Part shown: positions 18,292-26,523 of the stretch, one piece after another
Layout of the letters: every line of letters begins with the position of its first letter
Numbering within the stretch: position 1 is the stretch's first letter
Assembly (NCBI GenBank): GCA_963719325.1
Contig: CAVRBW010000003.1
Location: 124,001 to 188,000, forward strand
From: DATBLE01 sp963719325
GTDB lineage: Bacteria > Actinomycetota > Thermoleophilia > Gaiellales > Gaiellaceae
Reading direction: 5' to 3'
Length of the DNA stretch: 64,000 nt
Program-made: the position numbers and the translations under genes
The notes under the pieces: model-generated
The model's input: the letters and a program-made list of their open reading frames with translations, nothing else
Database searches by the model: none
Told to the model about the DNA's origin: nothing

Positions 18292-19464
18292 CTGCGAGGC
18301 GAGGAAGACTCGCATCTCCTTCAGCAGCTCGCGGGCGATCACGAGTCGCTGGATCTCGTTCGTTCCCTCGTAGATCTGCGTGATCTTCGCGTCGCGCATC
18401 ATCCGCTCCACGGGGTACTCCTTGATGTAGCCGTACCCGCCGAGGATCTGCACCGCGTCGGTGGTCACTTCCATCGCGACGTCCGTGCAGTAGAGCTTGG
18501 CCATTGCCGAGACCTTCGTCAGCTCCCCTTCCGGGACCCCGGCGTCGACCATCTGACCGAACCGGTAGAGGAGGCCGCGTGCCGCCTCGCACTTCGTCTC
18601 CATGTCGGCGAGCTTCGCGGCGACGAGCTGGTGCTGGGCGATCGGCTTGCCCATCGTCTCGCGGCTCTTTGCGTACTCGAGGGCGTAGTCGGTCGCACCT
18701 TGGGCGATCCCCAGTCCCTGGGCGGCGATCCCCGGCCGGGAGCGATCGAGGATTCGCATCGCGATCCTGAACCCTTCCCCCTCGACGCCGAGCAGGTTCG
18801 CCGCCGGCACGCGGCAGTCGTCGAAGACGAGCTCGCCGGTCGTGGAGCCTGCGATCCCCATCTTCGGCTCCAGGCGTGCGACCTCGAAACCCGGCGTGCG
18901 GGCCTCGACGACGAATGCGGAGATCCCGGCGTGCCCGGCGCTCGGGTCGGTCTTGGCGAAGACCGTGTAGAGGTGGGCGACGCCGGCGTTCGTGATGAAC
19001 CGCTTTCCGCCGGCCAGGACGAAGTCGTCGCCGTCGCGACGGGCGGTGGTGCGCATCGCCGCCGAATCGGAGCCGGATCCTGCCTCGGTGAGCGCGTAGG
19101 CACCGAGCCATTCGCCCGACGCGAGCCTCGGCAGCCAGCGCTCCTTCTGCTCCTGCGTGCCGGCGAGCTTGAGCCCGAGCGACCCCAGCTCCTGCACCGC
19201 GAGGAGCAGGCTGCTCGTCGCGCAGACCTTGGCGACCTCCTCGATCGCGATCAGCGCCAGGAGAGTCCCGGTACCGGTCCCGCCCCATTCCTCGTCGAAG
19301 AGGAGGCCGAAGAGCCCATGCTCTCGGAAGAGCTCGACGATGTCCCACGGGAACTCGTGGCTCTCGTCGATCTCGGCCGCCCTCGGCGCTACGCGCTCGC
19401 GCGCGAGCGTCCGGACGAGGTCGCGCAGCTCGCGCTGCTCGTCGTTAAGGACCTCGTAACCCAC
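18286..19464 (-). CDS. acyl-CoA dehydrogenase
   Basis: FAD-dependent acyl-CoA dehydrogenase of 392 residues, the standard length. Signature segments are WLGAYALTEAGSGSD (flavin/substrate region), FITNAGVAHLYTVFAKTD and the C-terminal GGYGYIKEYPVERMMRDAKITQIYEGTNEIQ. The catalytic Glu lies in the IYEGTNE segment as in short-chain and isovaleryl-type enzymes. It oxidises an acyl-CoA to the trans-2-enoyl form and passes electrons to ETF. GTG 19464 is supported by TAGACT ending 7 bp upstream, a leaderless arrangement. No other beta-oxidation gene is next to it. Confidence 0.9.
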   Translation of the reverse strand: MGYEVLNDEQRELRDLVRTLARERVAPRAAEIDESHEFPWDIVELFREHGLFGLLFDEEWGGTGTGTLLALIAIEEVAKVCATSSLLLAVQELGSLGLKLAGTQEQKERWLPRLASGEWLGAYALTEAGSGSDSAAMRTTARRDGDDFVLAGGKRFITNAGVAHLYTVFAKTDPSAGHAGISAFVVEARTPGFEVARLEPKMGIAGSTTGELVFDDCRVPAANLLGVEGEGFRIAMRILDRSRPGIAAQGLGIAQGATDYALEYAKSRETMGKPIAQHQLVAAKLADMETKCEAARGLLYRFGQMVDAGVPEGELTKVSAMAKLYCTDVAMEVTTDAVQILGGYGYIKEYPVERMMRDAKITQIYEGTNEIQRLVIARELLKEMRVFLASQV

Positions 19465-19519
19465 CGGAGCCAGTCTACGTCGTACACTCGGCGCCACTTT
19501 CCGACGCGAGGAGGCGAAG

Positions 19520-20893
19520 ATGGCAGGCCAGGGCACGGTCGACGAGCAGCGCCGCGACGACTTGGAAGCCGCGTTGTCAGGGATCCTGATCCGTCCGGGC
19601 GACGGTGACTACGACGAGGCTCGCCGCATCCACAACGGGCTGATCGACAAGCGGCCGGCGCTGATCGCACGCTGTCGCGGAACCGCCGACGTGGTCGACG
19701 CGCTGGCCCTCGCGCGTGCAACGGGCCTCGAGGTCTCGGTGCGCGGCGGCGGGCACAACGTCGCCGGGCGGGCGGTGACGGAAGGCGGCCTGATGGTCGA
19801 CCTCTCCCAGATGAAGGGGATCGACGTCGACCCGGTCGCGGGGACCGCACGTGCCCAGGGCGGCGTGACGTGGCGCGAGTTCAATCGCGAGACCGGGTTG
19901 CACGGGCTCGCGACGACGGGCGGCGCGATCTCGACGACGGGCATTGCCGGCCTGACGCTGGGCGGTGGGCTCGGCTGGCTGATGAGCAAGCACGGGCTCG
20001 CCGCGGACAACCTCCTGTCGGCCGAGCTCGTCACCGCCGCCGGCGAGGTGTTGCGCCCCAGCGCGGACGAGCATCCCGATCTGTTCTGGGCCCTGCGCGG
20101 CGGCGGGGGGAATTTCGGCGTTGCCACCTCACTCGAGTACCGGCTCCATCCCCTGTCGACGATCTACGGCGGCCTCGTCGCGCATCCCTTCGACGCCGCC
20201 CGCGACGTGCTGCAGTTCTATCGCGAGTTCACGGCGTCGGTCTCCGACGACCTCACCGTGTTCGCCGGTCTCGTCCACGCCCCGGACGGCTCCGGGACGA
20301 AGCTCGCCGCGTTCATCGTCTTCCACACCGGCTCACCCGACCAGGCCACGGCCGACCTGAAGCCATTGCTCGAGTTCGGCTCGCCGCTGATGATCGAGGT
20401 CGGGACGATGCCGTATCCGGCGATGAACATGATCATCGACGACGCCTACCCGAAGGGCGCGCTCAACTACTGGAAATCACGGTTCGTGCAGGGAGTCGAC
20501 GACGGCGTGATCGATGCGCTGGTCGCCGCGTTCGCAGACTGTCCGTCGCCGATGGGCGGGCTCGTGATCGAGCACTTCCACGGCGCGGTCACGCGCGTCG
20601 CCGTCGAGGAGACAGCGGTGCCTCTTCGGCAGGAGAGCTACAACGTCGTCATCCCCGGCGAGTGGTTGGATCCCGCCGACACCGAGGCCAACGTGGCCTG
20701 GGTGCGCGCGACCTATTCGGCCCTGGATCCGTATGCGAGCGGCGGACGCTGGCTGAACTACCTCGCCGACGACGACGTCGCCGACGCGGTCGGTGCCGCG
20801 TACGGCCCGAACTACGACCGGCTCAGAGAGGTCAAGCGCCGGTACGACCCGGACAACGTCTTCCACCTGAACCACAACATCGACCCGGTGTAG
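19520..20893 (+). CDS. FAD-linked (BBE-like) oxidoreductase
   Basis: A 457-residue flavoprotein of the berberine-bridge/FAD_binding_4 family. The PP-loop RGGGHNVAGRA carries the His that usually forms the covalent flavin bond. GLTLGGGLGWLMSKHGLAADN follows, lacking the Cys of bicovalent members. The C-terminal BBE domain ends RYDPDNVFHLNHNIDP, a family hallmark. It oxidises alcohols, sugars or secondary metabolites; substrate unknown. A good ribosome site (GAGGAGG) precedes the ATG. Divergent from the acyl-CoA dehydrogenase. Confidence 0.9.
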   Translation: MAGQGTVDEQRRDDLEAALSGILIRPGDGDYDEARRIHNGLIDKRPALIARCRGTADVVDALALARATGLEVSVRGGGHNVAGRAVTEGGLMVDLSQMKGIDVDPVAGTARAQGGVTWREFNRETGLHGLATTGGAISTTGIAGLTLGGGLGWLMSKHGLAADNLLSAELVTAAGEVLRPSADEHPDLFWALRGGGGNFGVATSLEYRLHPLSTIYGGLVAHPFDAARDVLQFYREFTASVSDDLTVFAGLVHAPDGSGTKLAAFIVFHTGSPDQATADLKPLLEFGSPLMIEVGTMPYPAMNMIIDDAYPKGALNYWKSRFVQGVDDGVIDALVAAFADCPSPMGGLVIEHFHGAVTRVAVEETAVPLRQESYNVVIPGEWLDPADTEANVAWVRATYSALDPYASGGRWLNYLADDDVADAVGAAYGPNYDRLREVKRRYDPDNVFHLNHNIDPV

Positions 20894-20920
20894 AGCGCTC
20901 CGGTCGCGTCAGGTCCGAGG

Positions 20921-21289
20921 CTAGCCGGCGACTCCGTGGCACACCACTTCGATGTTGTGCCCGTCCGGGTCGTGCACGAACGCCCCGTAGTAGGTCGGGT
21001 GGTAGTGCTCGCGGATCCCCGGCGGACCGTTGTCGGCGCCGCCTGCAGCGAGAGCCGCCTCGTAGAAGGCGTCCACCGTCGCCCGATCGGGCGCCGTGAA
21101 CGCGACGTGGGCTGCTCCGAGGGGCTCCCGTCGCATGATCCAGAAGATCGGCTTGTCCGCAGGCCCGAAGCCGATCCCGTGCGGCTCGAAGTCCATCACG
21201 ATGCCGTAGCCGAGCGGCTCGAGGGCCTTGGCGAAGAACGCCTTGCTGCGCGCGTACTCGGTGACGTTGAGGCCGATGTGGTCGATCAT
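20921..21289 (-). CDS. VOC-family (glyoxalase/dioxygenase-fold) protein
   Basis: A 122-residue protein of the vicinal-oxygen-chelate fold. It starts MIDHIGLNVTEYARSKAFFAKAL, has AAHVAFTAPDR in the middle, and ends YGAFVHDPDGHNIEVVCHG. These give the His/His/Glu metal ligands typical of glyoxalase-like proteins. AAGGAG five bases before the ATG supports this start. Convergent with the FAD-linked oxidase gene; function beyond the fold cannot be assigned. Confidence 0.87.
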   Translation of the reverse strand: MIDHIGLNVTEYARSKAFFAKALEPLGYGIVMDFEPHGIGFGPADKPIFWIMRREPLGAAHVAFTAPDRATVDAFYEAALAAGGADNGPPGIREHYHPTYYGAFVHDPDGHNIEVVCHGVAG

Positions 21290-21338
21290 GACTGCTCCTT
21301 CTCGAGGTCGGGCAAACCGTAGTCCAGGGGGCAAACAG

Positions 21339-22856
21339 GTGATCCTCGACAACGGCTCGATCCGCACGTTCGATCCGGCGCTGCCGCTCGCGCGGGCGCT
21401 GGCGATCGCCGGCGAGAGGATCGCCGGCGGGGTCGGGACGCACGAGACGGCGCTCGCGTCGCCCGAGGTCGTCGACCTCGGAGGCCGGTGCGTCGTTCCG
21501 GGCTTCAGCGACTCGCACGTCCACTTCCCGAGCTGGGCGGTGGCACAGCGGCAGGTGCGGCTCGAGGGGGCGACCTCTCTGGACGAGGCTCTGGGGCTCG
21601 TTCGGGAGGGACTCGGGCAGCTTCGGGAGGGTCGCTGGCTGCGCGGACTGGGCTGGCGAAGCACCGACTGGAGCGACGCTCCGACGAGGGAGGCGCTCGA
21701 CGCGGTCACCGGCGACGTTCCGGCCGCGCTCCTCGCCAAGGACTACCACTCGCTCTGGCTCAACTCCGCTGCGCTCGCGCGGGCGAACGGCGATCTCCAC
21801 GTGGCCGGGGGCGTGGTCGAGCTGGACGAGCGCGGGAATCCGACGGGCATTCTCCGCGAGGAGGCGGCCTGGCAGTTCAAGGAGCGCTACGTCGAGACCT
21901 CCGACGACGAGTACCTGGAGGCGATGCGTGACGGGCTCCGCCTTGCCGCCGCACGCGGAGTGACAGCCGTTCACGACAAGGACGGCTGGCTCCCGTCGGT
22001 CCCCAGACTGTGGCAGCAGCTCCGCGGCGAGGCGAGCCTGAGCGTGCGGGTCTGGCAGTCGGTGCCGCACGATCGCCTCGACGAGCTCGTCGAGCTCGGA
22101 CTCGCGGGTGGATTCGGCGACGACCGGATCCGGCTCGGCTACCTGAAGGTCTTCATGGACGGCACGCTGGGCTCGCAGACCGCGCTCCTCCTCGACGGCA
22201 GCGGCGTCGAGATCACCAGCGCCGAGGAGCTCGCGGAGATCATCCGCCGAGGCGCGCGTGCCGGGTGGCCGGTCGCCGTCCACGCGATCGGCGACCGCGC
22301 AAACCGCAACGCCCTCGATGCGTTCGAGCAGACGCGAGGCGAATGGCAGCCGCTCGGGCTGCGACACCGAATCGAGCACGCCCAGTGCCTCGCGCTCGAG
22401 GACCTGCCGCGGTTCGCCTCGCTCGGGGTCGCCGCATCGGTTCAGTTCAGCCACGCTCCTTCCGATCGCCGGCTCGCTGAGCGCTTCTGGCCCGACCGGC
22501 TCGCGGGCGCCTACGCCTACCGCTCGCTCTTGGACTCCGGAGCCCGCGTCGCGAACGGGTCCGACGCTCCGATCGAGGAGCTCGACCCTTGGGCCGGGAT
22601 CTGCGCCGGCGTCCTCCGCGACTGGGGCGCCGAGCAGGCGCTCACGGCCGAAGAGGCACTCCTCGCGACCACCGTGACACCGGCATGGCTGACCGGAGAC
22701 GAGCGGCGGCGCGGCCGGCTCCTCCCCGGCTACCTCGCGGATCTGGTCGTGCTCGACCGCGACCCGCTCGCGATCGCGGCCGACGAGCTGCCCGAGGTCG
22801 AGGTGGTCGCGACGATGGTCGGCGGCCGGTGGACGCACAACCCGCCGCCTTGGTGA
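21339..22856 (+). CDS. YtcJ-type metal-dependent amidohydrolase
   Basis: Amidohydrolase-3 (YtcJ-like) enzyme of 505 residues. Metal-binding motifs are in order: SDSHVHFPS (His-x-His), FMDGTLGSQTALLLD, WPVAVHAIGDRANRNALDAF, RIEHAQCL and VANGSDAPIEELDPWAGI (final Asp). The family hydrolyses C-N bonds in varied amides; substrate unknown. GTG 21339 is used because the protein begins VILDNGSIRTFD just before the first beta strand. A two-hairpin repeat follows five bases after the stop. Confidence 0.87.
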   Translation: MILDNGSIRTFDPALPLARALAIAGERIAGGVGTHETALASPEVVDLGGRCVVPGFSDSHVHFPSWAVAQRQVRLEGATSLDEALGLVREGLGQLREGRWLRGLGWRSTDWSDAPTREALDAVTGDVPAALLAKDYHSLWLNSAALARANGDLHVAGGVVELDERGNPTGILREEAAWQFKERYVETSDDEYLEAMRDGLRLAAARGVTAVHDKDGWLPSVPRLWQQLRGEASLSVRVWQSVPHDRLDELVELGLAGGFGDDRIRLGYLKVFMDGTLGSQTALLLDGSGVEITSAEELAEIIRRGARAGWPVAVHAIGDRANRNALDAFEQTRGEWQPLGLRHRIEHAQCLALEDLPRFASLGVAASVQFSHAPSDRRLAERFWPDRLAGAYAYRSLLDSGARVANGSDAPIEELDPWAGICAGVLRDWGAEQALTAEEALLATTVTPAWLTGDERRRGRLLPGYLADLVVLDRDPLAIAADELPEVEVVATMVGGRWTHNPPPW

Positions 22857-22860
22857 GAAC

Positions 22861-22976
22861 GCGGGAGAACCCATGATTCTCCCGCGGGCCCTCTCCTTCG
22901 CTCGCTCGCTTCGCTCGCGTCGCGTCCTGACGGCCGGCGGCTGTGTGCCGCGCCCGCCATGTCGGTCGCGGCGACG
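22861..22976 (+). repeat. two-hairpin dispersed element, copy 1
   Basis: Hairpin 1 is GCGGGAGAA/TTCTCCCGC with a 7-base loop (22861-22885). A pyrimidine-rich tract CCCTCTCCTTC comes next. Hairpin 2 at 22945-22976 begins GTGCCGCGCCCG and closes with CGCGGCGACG. Hairpin 2 is identical over 32 bp to the copy at 53708-53739. It starts 5 bp after the amidohydrolase stop and fills the gap between two convergent genes. Confidence 0.75.
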
Positions 22977-22987
22977 CACGAGCGAAC

Positions 22988-23753
22988 CTACGCACGCAGG
23001 AGCTTCCGGAGCCACCGACGCCGCGGACCGCCCGCCGGTCGCTCCGGGATCGGCTCGTTCGCGACGATCGCCGCCGGCACGTCGCGTGTGAGCCAGGCCG
23101 CGAGCGGCTCGTTGCGCAGCACCTTCGCGGCGGCTGCCATGCCGACCGCGCGCACGGAGGCATGGTGGGCGTCGCTCGCGATCAGCTGCGCGAGCCCGTA
23201 CTCGATCAGCTCGAGCCCGCACGCCTGAGCGCGGCGGCCGACACGGCCGTCGATCGAGGCGGCGGTCACCTGGATCAGGGCGCCTGAGCGGACGAGCGGC
23301 ACGATCCGTTGCAGATCGGCCTGCACCTCGGCGTTCCGCTCCGGATGCGCGAGCACGGGTGTGATTCCCTCGGTCATGCAGAGAGGCGAGGTGGCCCGCG
23401 AGCGCGAGCGGCCAGCCGTGGTAGGGCGTCTCGACGAGGAGATACCGCGGATTCCCACCGAGCCCGAACCGGCGCAGCTCATCCACGTCCAGCTCGCCGA
23501 GCCACTCGATCGCGATCTCGCCGCCCGGCCGCACCTCGAGCGGAACGTCCGCGCGCTCGAGCTCGGCTTGGAGCTCCGCGACGCGCTCTTCCATCGCGGC
23601 GGCAGCCGTCGGGTAGTCGTCGCGCACGTGCGGGGTACCCGCGATCGCCGTGATCCCGTCGGCGACTGCGGCGCGCGCGATGTCGAGGCTCTCGTCGAGC
23701 GAGCGAGCGCCGTCGTCCAGACCCGGCAGGATGTGCGAATGCAGGTCGATCAC
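22988..23753 (-). pseudogene. PHP-domain phosphoesterase (CpsB/YwqE-like tyrosine phosphatase), frameshifted
   Basis: A PHP-fold metal-dependent phosphoesterase of the CpsB/YwqE class of bacterial protein-tyrosine phosphatases, which act in capsule or exopolysaccharide control. It starts MIDLHSHILPGLDDGARS, with the first metal His-x-His, and has GTPHVRDDYP. After the break it has VLAHPERN and LIASDAHH, the remaining metal ligands. The frame slips at about 23378. Both frames align to one continuous family member if one base is added. Possibly an assembly indel. Hairpin element copy 1 lies at its 3' end. Confidence 0.8.
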
Positions 23754-23764
23754 AATCCGACCTC

Positions 23765-23770
23765 TACAAT
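23765..23770 (+). promoter_or_regulatory. -10 box of the HxlR-type regulator (leaderless)
   Basis: TACAAT ends 6 bp before the ATG at 23777, so transcription would start at the start codon. This decides between the two candidate starts (GTG 23771 and ATG 23777). No clear -35 box. Confidence 0.45.
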
Positions 23771-23776
23771 GTGAGC

Positions 23777-24130
23777 ATGTCCAGCCGGACGATGAAGCCC
23801 GTTCACGACGCGACCTGCGCGGTCGCGTGCTCGGCCGAGATCATCGGCTCGAAGTGGACGGCGCTGCTCGTCCACGATCTCTCCGAGGGTGCGCGCCGGT
23901 TCTCCGAGCTCGAGCACGCCTGCCCGGGCATCAGCCCTCGCACCCTGTCGGAGCGTCTGCGCTGGCTCGAGCAGGAGGGCGTCCTCTCCCGGCAGAGCTA
24001 CGCGGAGACCCCTCCCCGTGTCGAGTACGAGCTGACTCCGAAGGGGAACGCGCTCCTGTCCGTGATCGAGGAGATGCGCCGCTTCGGCCATGACTGGCTC
24101 GTGCAGGACCCGGATCACGTCCACGGCTAG
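23777..24130 (+). CDS. HxlR-family winged-helix transcription regulator
   Basis: A 117-residue regulator. The N-terminal Cys pair in DATCAVACSAEIIGSKWTALLVHDL is typical of HxlR proteins. The winged helix runs RRFSELEHACPGISPRTLSERLRWLEQEGVLSRQ...RVEYELTPKG. HxlR proteins often sense aldehydes, quinones or redox state through a Cys. Start ATG 23777 is favoured by the TACAAT box. It is divergent from the PHP gene and convergent with the M20 peptidase, whose stop it overlaps. Confidence 0.87.
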   Translation: MSSRTMKPVHDATCAVACSAEIIGSKWTALLVHDLSEGARRFSELEHACPGISPRTLSERLRWLEQEGVLSRQSYAETPPRVEYELTPKGNALLSVIEEMRRFGHDWLVQDPDHVHG

Positions 24131-25461
24131 CGCAACGCGGCAAGCGCCGTAAACAGCTCCCGGGCGGCCGCGACTCCGAGCGGGATGTGCTCGACGAGCA
24201 GTCGCTCGTTCGGCGAGTGCAGATTTCCATCCGGCACGTCGAACCCGGTGACGATCGTCGGGATTCCCTTGTCTGCGAGCGCCGGCACGATCGGCAGGGT
24301 TCCACCCGAGCGCAGGAGCAGCGGCCGGACGCCGAGCGCACGCTCGAACGCGTCCTGACCGAGGCGGATCGCCGCCGAGTCCGGAGGAATCAGGCCCGGC
24401 GGCGCAGCCGACCAGAGCTCGACCTCGACCTCCGCCCCGTCCGGGGCAGACTCGCGGAGCAGGCGCTCGAGCTCGGGTGCGACCGCGTCGACCCGCTGAC
24501 CGGGAGCCAGCCGCAGCGAGAGGTTCGCCTCGGCCAGAACCGGGATCACCGTCTTCTGGAGCTGCGGCGAGCCCCCTTCGACGCCGTTCACGTCGACCGA
24601 CGGCTCACCCCACGTGCGGACATAGAACTCCTCGGCGGCCCGCGGATCCGCCGGGCGGGCTGCCTGATCCGCAAGCACCTCTGCTCCCGGCTGCTGGGAG
24701 GCCCAGTCCGCGAGCTCCTCCTCTGTCGGCGGCACGACCCCGTGACGGAGCGGCTCCGGGAGGCGACCGTCGACCTGGAGCACACCGGAGAGCGCCTGCA
24801 CGAGCGCGTGCGTCGCGTTCAGGGCGGCGCCGCCGAACGTGCCGGAGTGCAAGTCCTTGCCACCGGTTCGCACCCGCAGGTGGAAGTAGCAGACGCCGCG
24901 CGTGGCGATGTAGAACGCCGGCTGCCCGCGTCGAGGCATGTTCGCGTCGAAGATCACGCAGGCATCCGCCCCACGCTCGTCCTCTGCGATCCAGTCGACG
25001 ATCGTGTGCCCGCCGACCTCCTCCTCACCGTCGCATGCGATCCGAACGTTGACCGGCAGCGCCCCCTCCTCCGAAAGCAGCGCCGCCGCCTTCAGCAGCA
25101 GGTAGAGCTGGCCCTTGTCGTCCGCCACTCCCCGGCCACACAGCCACTCGCCGCGAATCGTCGGCTCGAACGGAGGGCTCTCCCACTCGTCGAGCGGCGC
25201 CGGCGGCTGGACGTCGAAATGGCCGTAGGCGAGGACGGTCGGAGCCGAGTCGGCGTCCCCTGACGCGCGCAGCTCTCCGATGACGAGCGGGCGACCGGCC
25301 CGCTCGATCACCTCGCACTCGCCGCCGGCCCCGCGGACGAAGTCGCGGATCCAGTCCGCGGCTCGCCGCACGTCGTCGTGGTGCGAGGCATCTGCGCTGA
25401 TGCTCGGAATTCGCAGCAGCTCGGCGAGCTCGTCGAACCAGGCTGGGTCGAGCGCAACCAC
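24127..25461 (-). CDS. M20-family metallopeptidase (dipeptidase-like)
   Basis: A 444-residue zinc peptidase of the M20/CPGL dipeptidase branch. Metal and catalytic residues are visible: AYGHFDVQPP (His, Asp), GVADDKGQL (bridging Asp), DGEEEVGG (catalytic Glu and metal Glu) and the closing DGNLHSPNERL (metal His). The family cleaves dipeptides or N-acyl amino acids in the cytoplasm. GTG 25461 gives the conserved start just before LDPAWFDELAELL; further upstream starts would run into the repeat element. Confidence 0.88.
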   Translation of the reverse strand: MVALDPAWFDELAELLRIPSISADASHHDDVRRAADWIRDFVRGAGGECEVIERAGRPLVIGELRASGDADSAPTVLAYGHFDVQPPAPLDEWESPPFEPTIRGEWLCGRGVADDKGQLYLLLKAAALLSEEGALPVNVRIACDGEEEVGGHTIVDWIAEDERGADACVIFDANMPRRGQPAFYIATRGVCYFHLRVRTGGKDLHSGTFGGAALNATHALVQALSGVLQVDGRLPEPLRHGVVPPTEEELADWASQQPGAEVLADQAARPADPRAAEEFYVRTWGEPSVDVNGVEGGSPQLQKTVIPVLAEANLSLRLAPGQRVDAVAPELERLLRESAPDGAEVEVELWSAAPPGLIPPDSAAIRLGQDAFERALGVRPLLLRSGGTLPIVPALADKGIPTIVTGFDVPDGNLHSPNERLLVEHIPLGVAAARELFTALAALR

Positions 25462-25506
25462 GGCCGCGAACGCTAACGCAAGCCGGCGGCGCAGGCCCGT
25501 GCGTTC

Positions 25507-25608
25507 GTCGCCGCGCCCGACCTGTGCGGGCGCGGCAACCAACGGCTTCTGGGATACGAATCGTCTAGGGAGGGGGGCTCACGGGGGGAACCGGCTGTTC
25601 CCCCCGTG
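25507..25608 (-). repeat. two-hairpin dispersed element, copy 2
   Basis: On the minus strand hairpin 1 is CACGGGGGGAAC, loop AGCCG, GTTCCCCCCGTG (25608-25580). The tract CCCCCCTCCCT follows. Hairpin 2, GCCGCGCCCG/CGGGCGCGGC with a 7-base loop, is a perfect 10-bp stem inside 25507-25538. The element overlaps the last ten codons of the formamidase gene, and its second hairpin lies just ahead of the M20 gene. Confidence 0.78.
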
Positions 25609-26523
25609 AAACGGAGTGGCGCAGGCGTCGATCTTCGGGATCGAGAAGCGCGCGATCGTGCCGAAGCCCTCGCATGGCTTGCACGCTTGCGCCACGCCCG
25701 CGTCGCAGGCGACCGAGAGGAAGATGAACGCGTCCTCGACCGTGAACCCGTGCTCGTCGACGAGCAGCCTGGCCGCCTCGTCCGCAACGAGCTGCAGCGC
25801 CTCCGGATACTCGGTCGCCGTCGCATGCGGAAGCCAGCGATCGGCAAGCTCGGTCACGGGCCACCTCGCCTGCTTGCCCTTCAAGAGCTCGAAGCGTGCG
25901 TCGACCTCACCCGCGATCTCGACGCCGGTGAAGCAGATCTCGCCGTCGCCCATCGAAGCGTGCATGTCGCCAACCGCGAACATCGCGCCCGGCTGCCGGA
26001 CCGGGAAGTAGATCCGCGAGCCCTTCCCGTGGAAGTGATCGTCGAGGTTGCCGCCGTGGCGCCCGGCCAGGCCGTTGGAGAGAACCTCGCCGTCGGTCGC
26101 CACCCCGACGACGCCGACCATGGGCTTCGCAGGAAAGCGCACGCGATCGTTCATGCGGATCTCGCCGTCCGAGACGTCGAAGAGTCGCGTCACTGGAGCC
26201 TGGACGCGGTCGATCAGCTGGCCGAACCCGGGAATCAGCGTGGCGACCCCCCACTCGACGGGGCGGACGTCGAGGATCTCCACGACCAGCGAGTCACCCG
26301 GCTCGGCACCCTTGACCGCAACCGGTCCAGTGGCGCTGTTGATTCGCGTCAGGTCGATCTCGGTGACGAGGTCGTCTTCGCTTCGGATCTGGCCGGTGAA
26401 GCAGTCGTTGGTCTCGAACGTGACCGTCTCGCCGGGCTCGATCTCGAGGACGGGAACGAGATCGGGGCCGAACGACCAGATGACCTGCTCGCGCGAGACC
26501 CGGTGCGTTGTCGCGACCGCCAC
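25579..26523 (-). CDS. fmdA: acetamidase/formamidase family protein
   Basis: A 314-residue member of the FmdA/AmdA family, which hydrolyses formamide or acetamide to ammonia and the acid. Signatures are HGGNLDDHFHGKGSRIYFPV, FAVGDMHASMGDGEICFTGVEI and FIFLSVACDAGVAQACKP. The GTG start shares one base with the stop of the upstream permease, so the two form an operon for amide or amino-acid uptake and breakdown. The last nine residues, HGGNSRFPP, are encoded by hairpin 1 of repeat copy 2, so the natural C-terminus may have been replaced. Confidence 0.9.
   Translation of the reverse strand: MAVATTHRVSREQVIWSFGPDLVPVLEIEPGETVTFETNDCFTGQIRSEDDLVTEIDLTRINSATGPVAVKGAEPGDSLVVEILDVRPVEWGVATLIPGFGQLIDRVQAPVTRLFDVSDGEIRMNDRVRFPAKPMVGVVGVATDGEVLSNGLAGRHGGNLDDHFHGKGSRIYFPVRQPGAMFAVGDMHASMGDGEICFTGVEIAGEVDARFELLKGKQARWPVTELADRWLPHATATEYPEALQLVADEAARLLVDEHGFTVEDAFIFLSVACDAGVAQACKPCEGFGTIARFSIPKIDACATPFHGGNSRFPP

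Noticed and set aside
22890..22930. CGCTCG tandem-like run after repeat copy 1
   Set aside because: The short CGCTCGCTTCGCTCGCG run is low-complexity spacer inside the two-hairpin element, not a separate tandem repeat.
20832..23753. 973-codon minus-strand open frame across several genes
   Set aside because: Only its first 130 codons are real (the start of the PHP phosphoesterase). The rest runs antisense to the amidohydrolase and has no family motifs.
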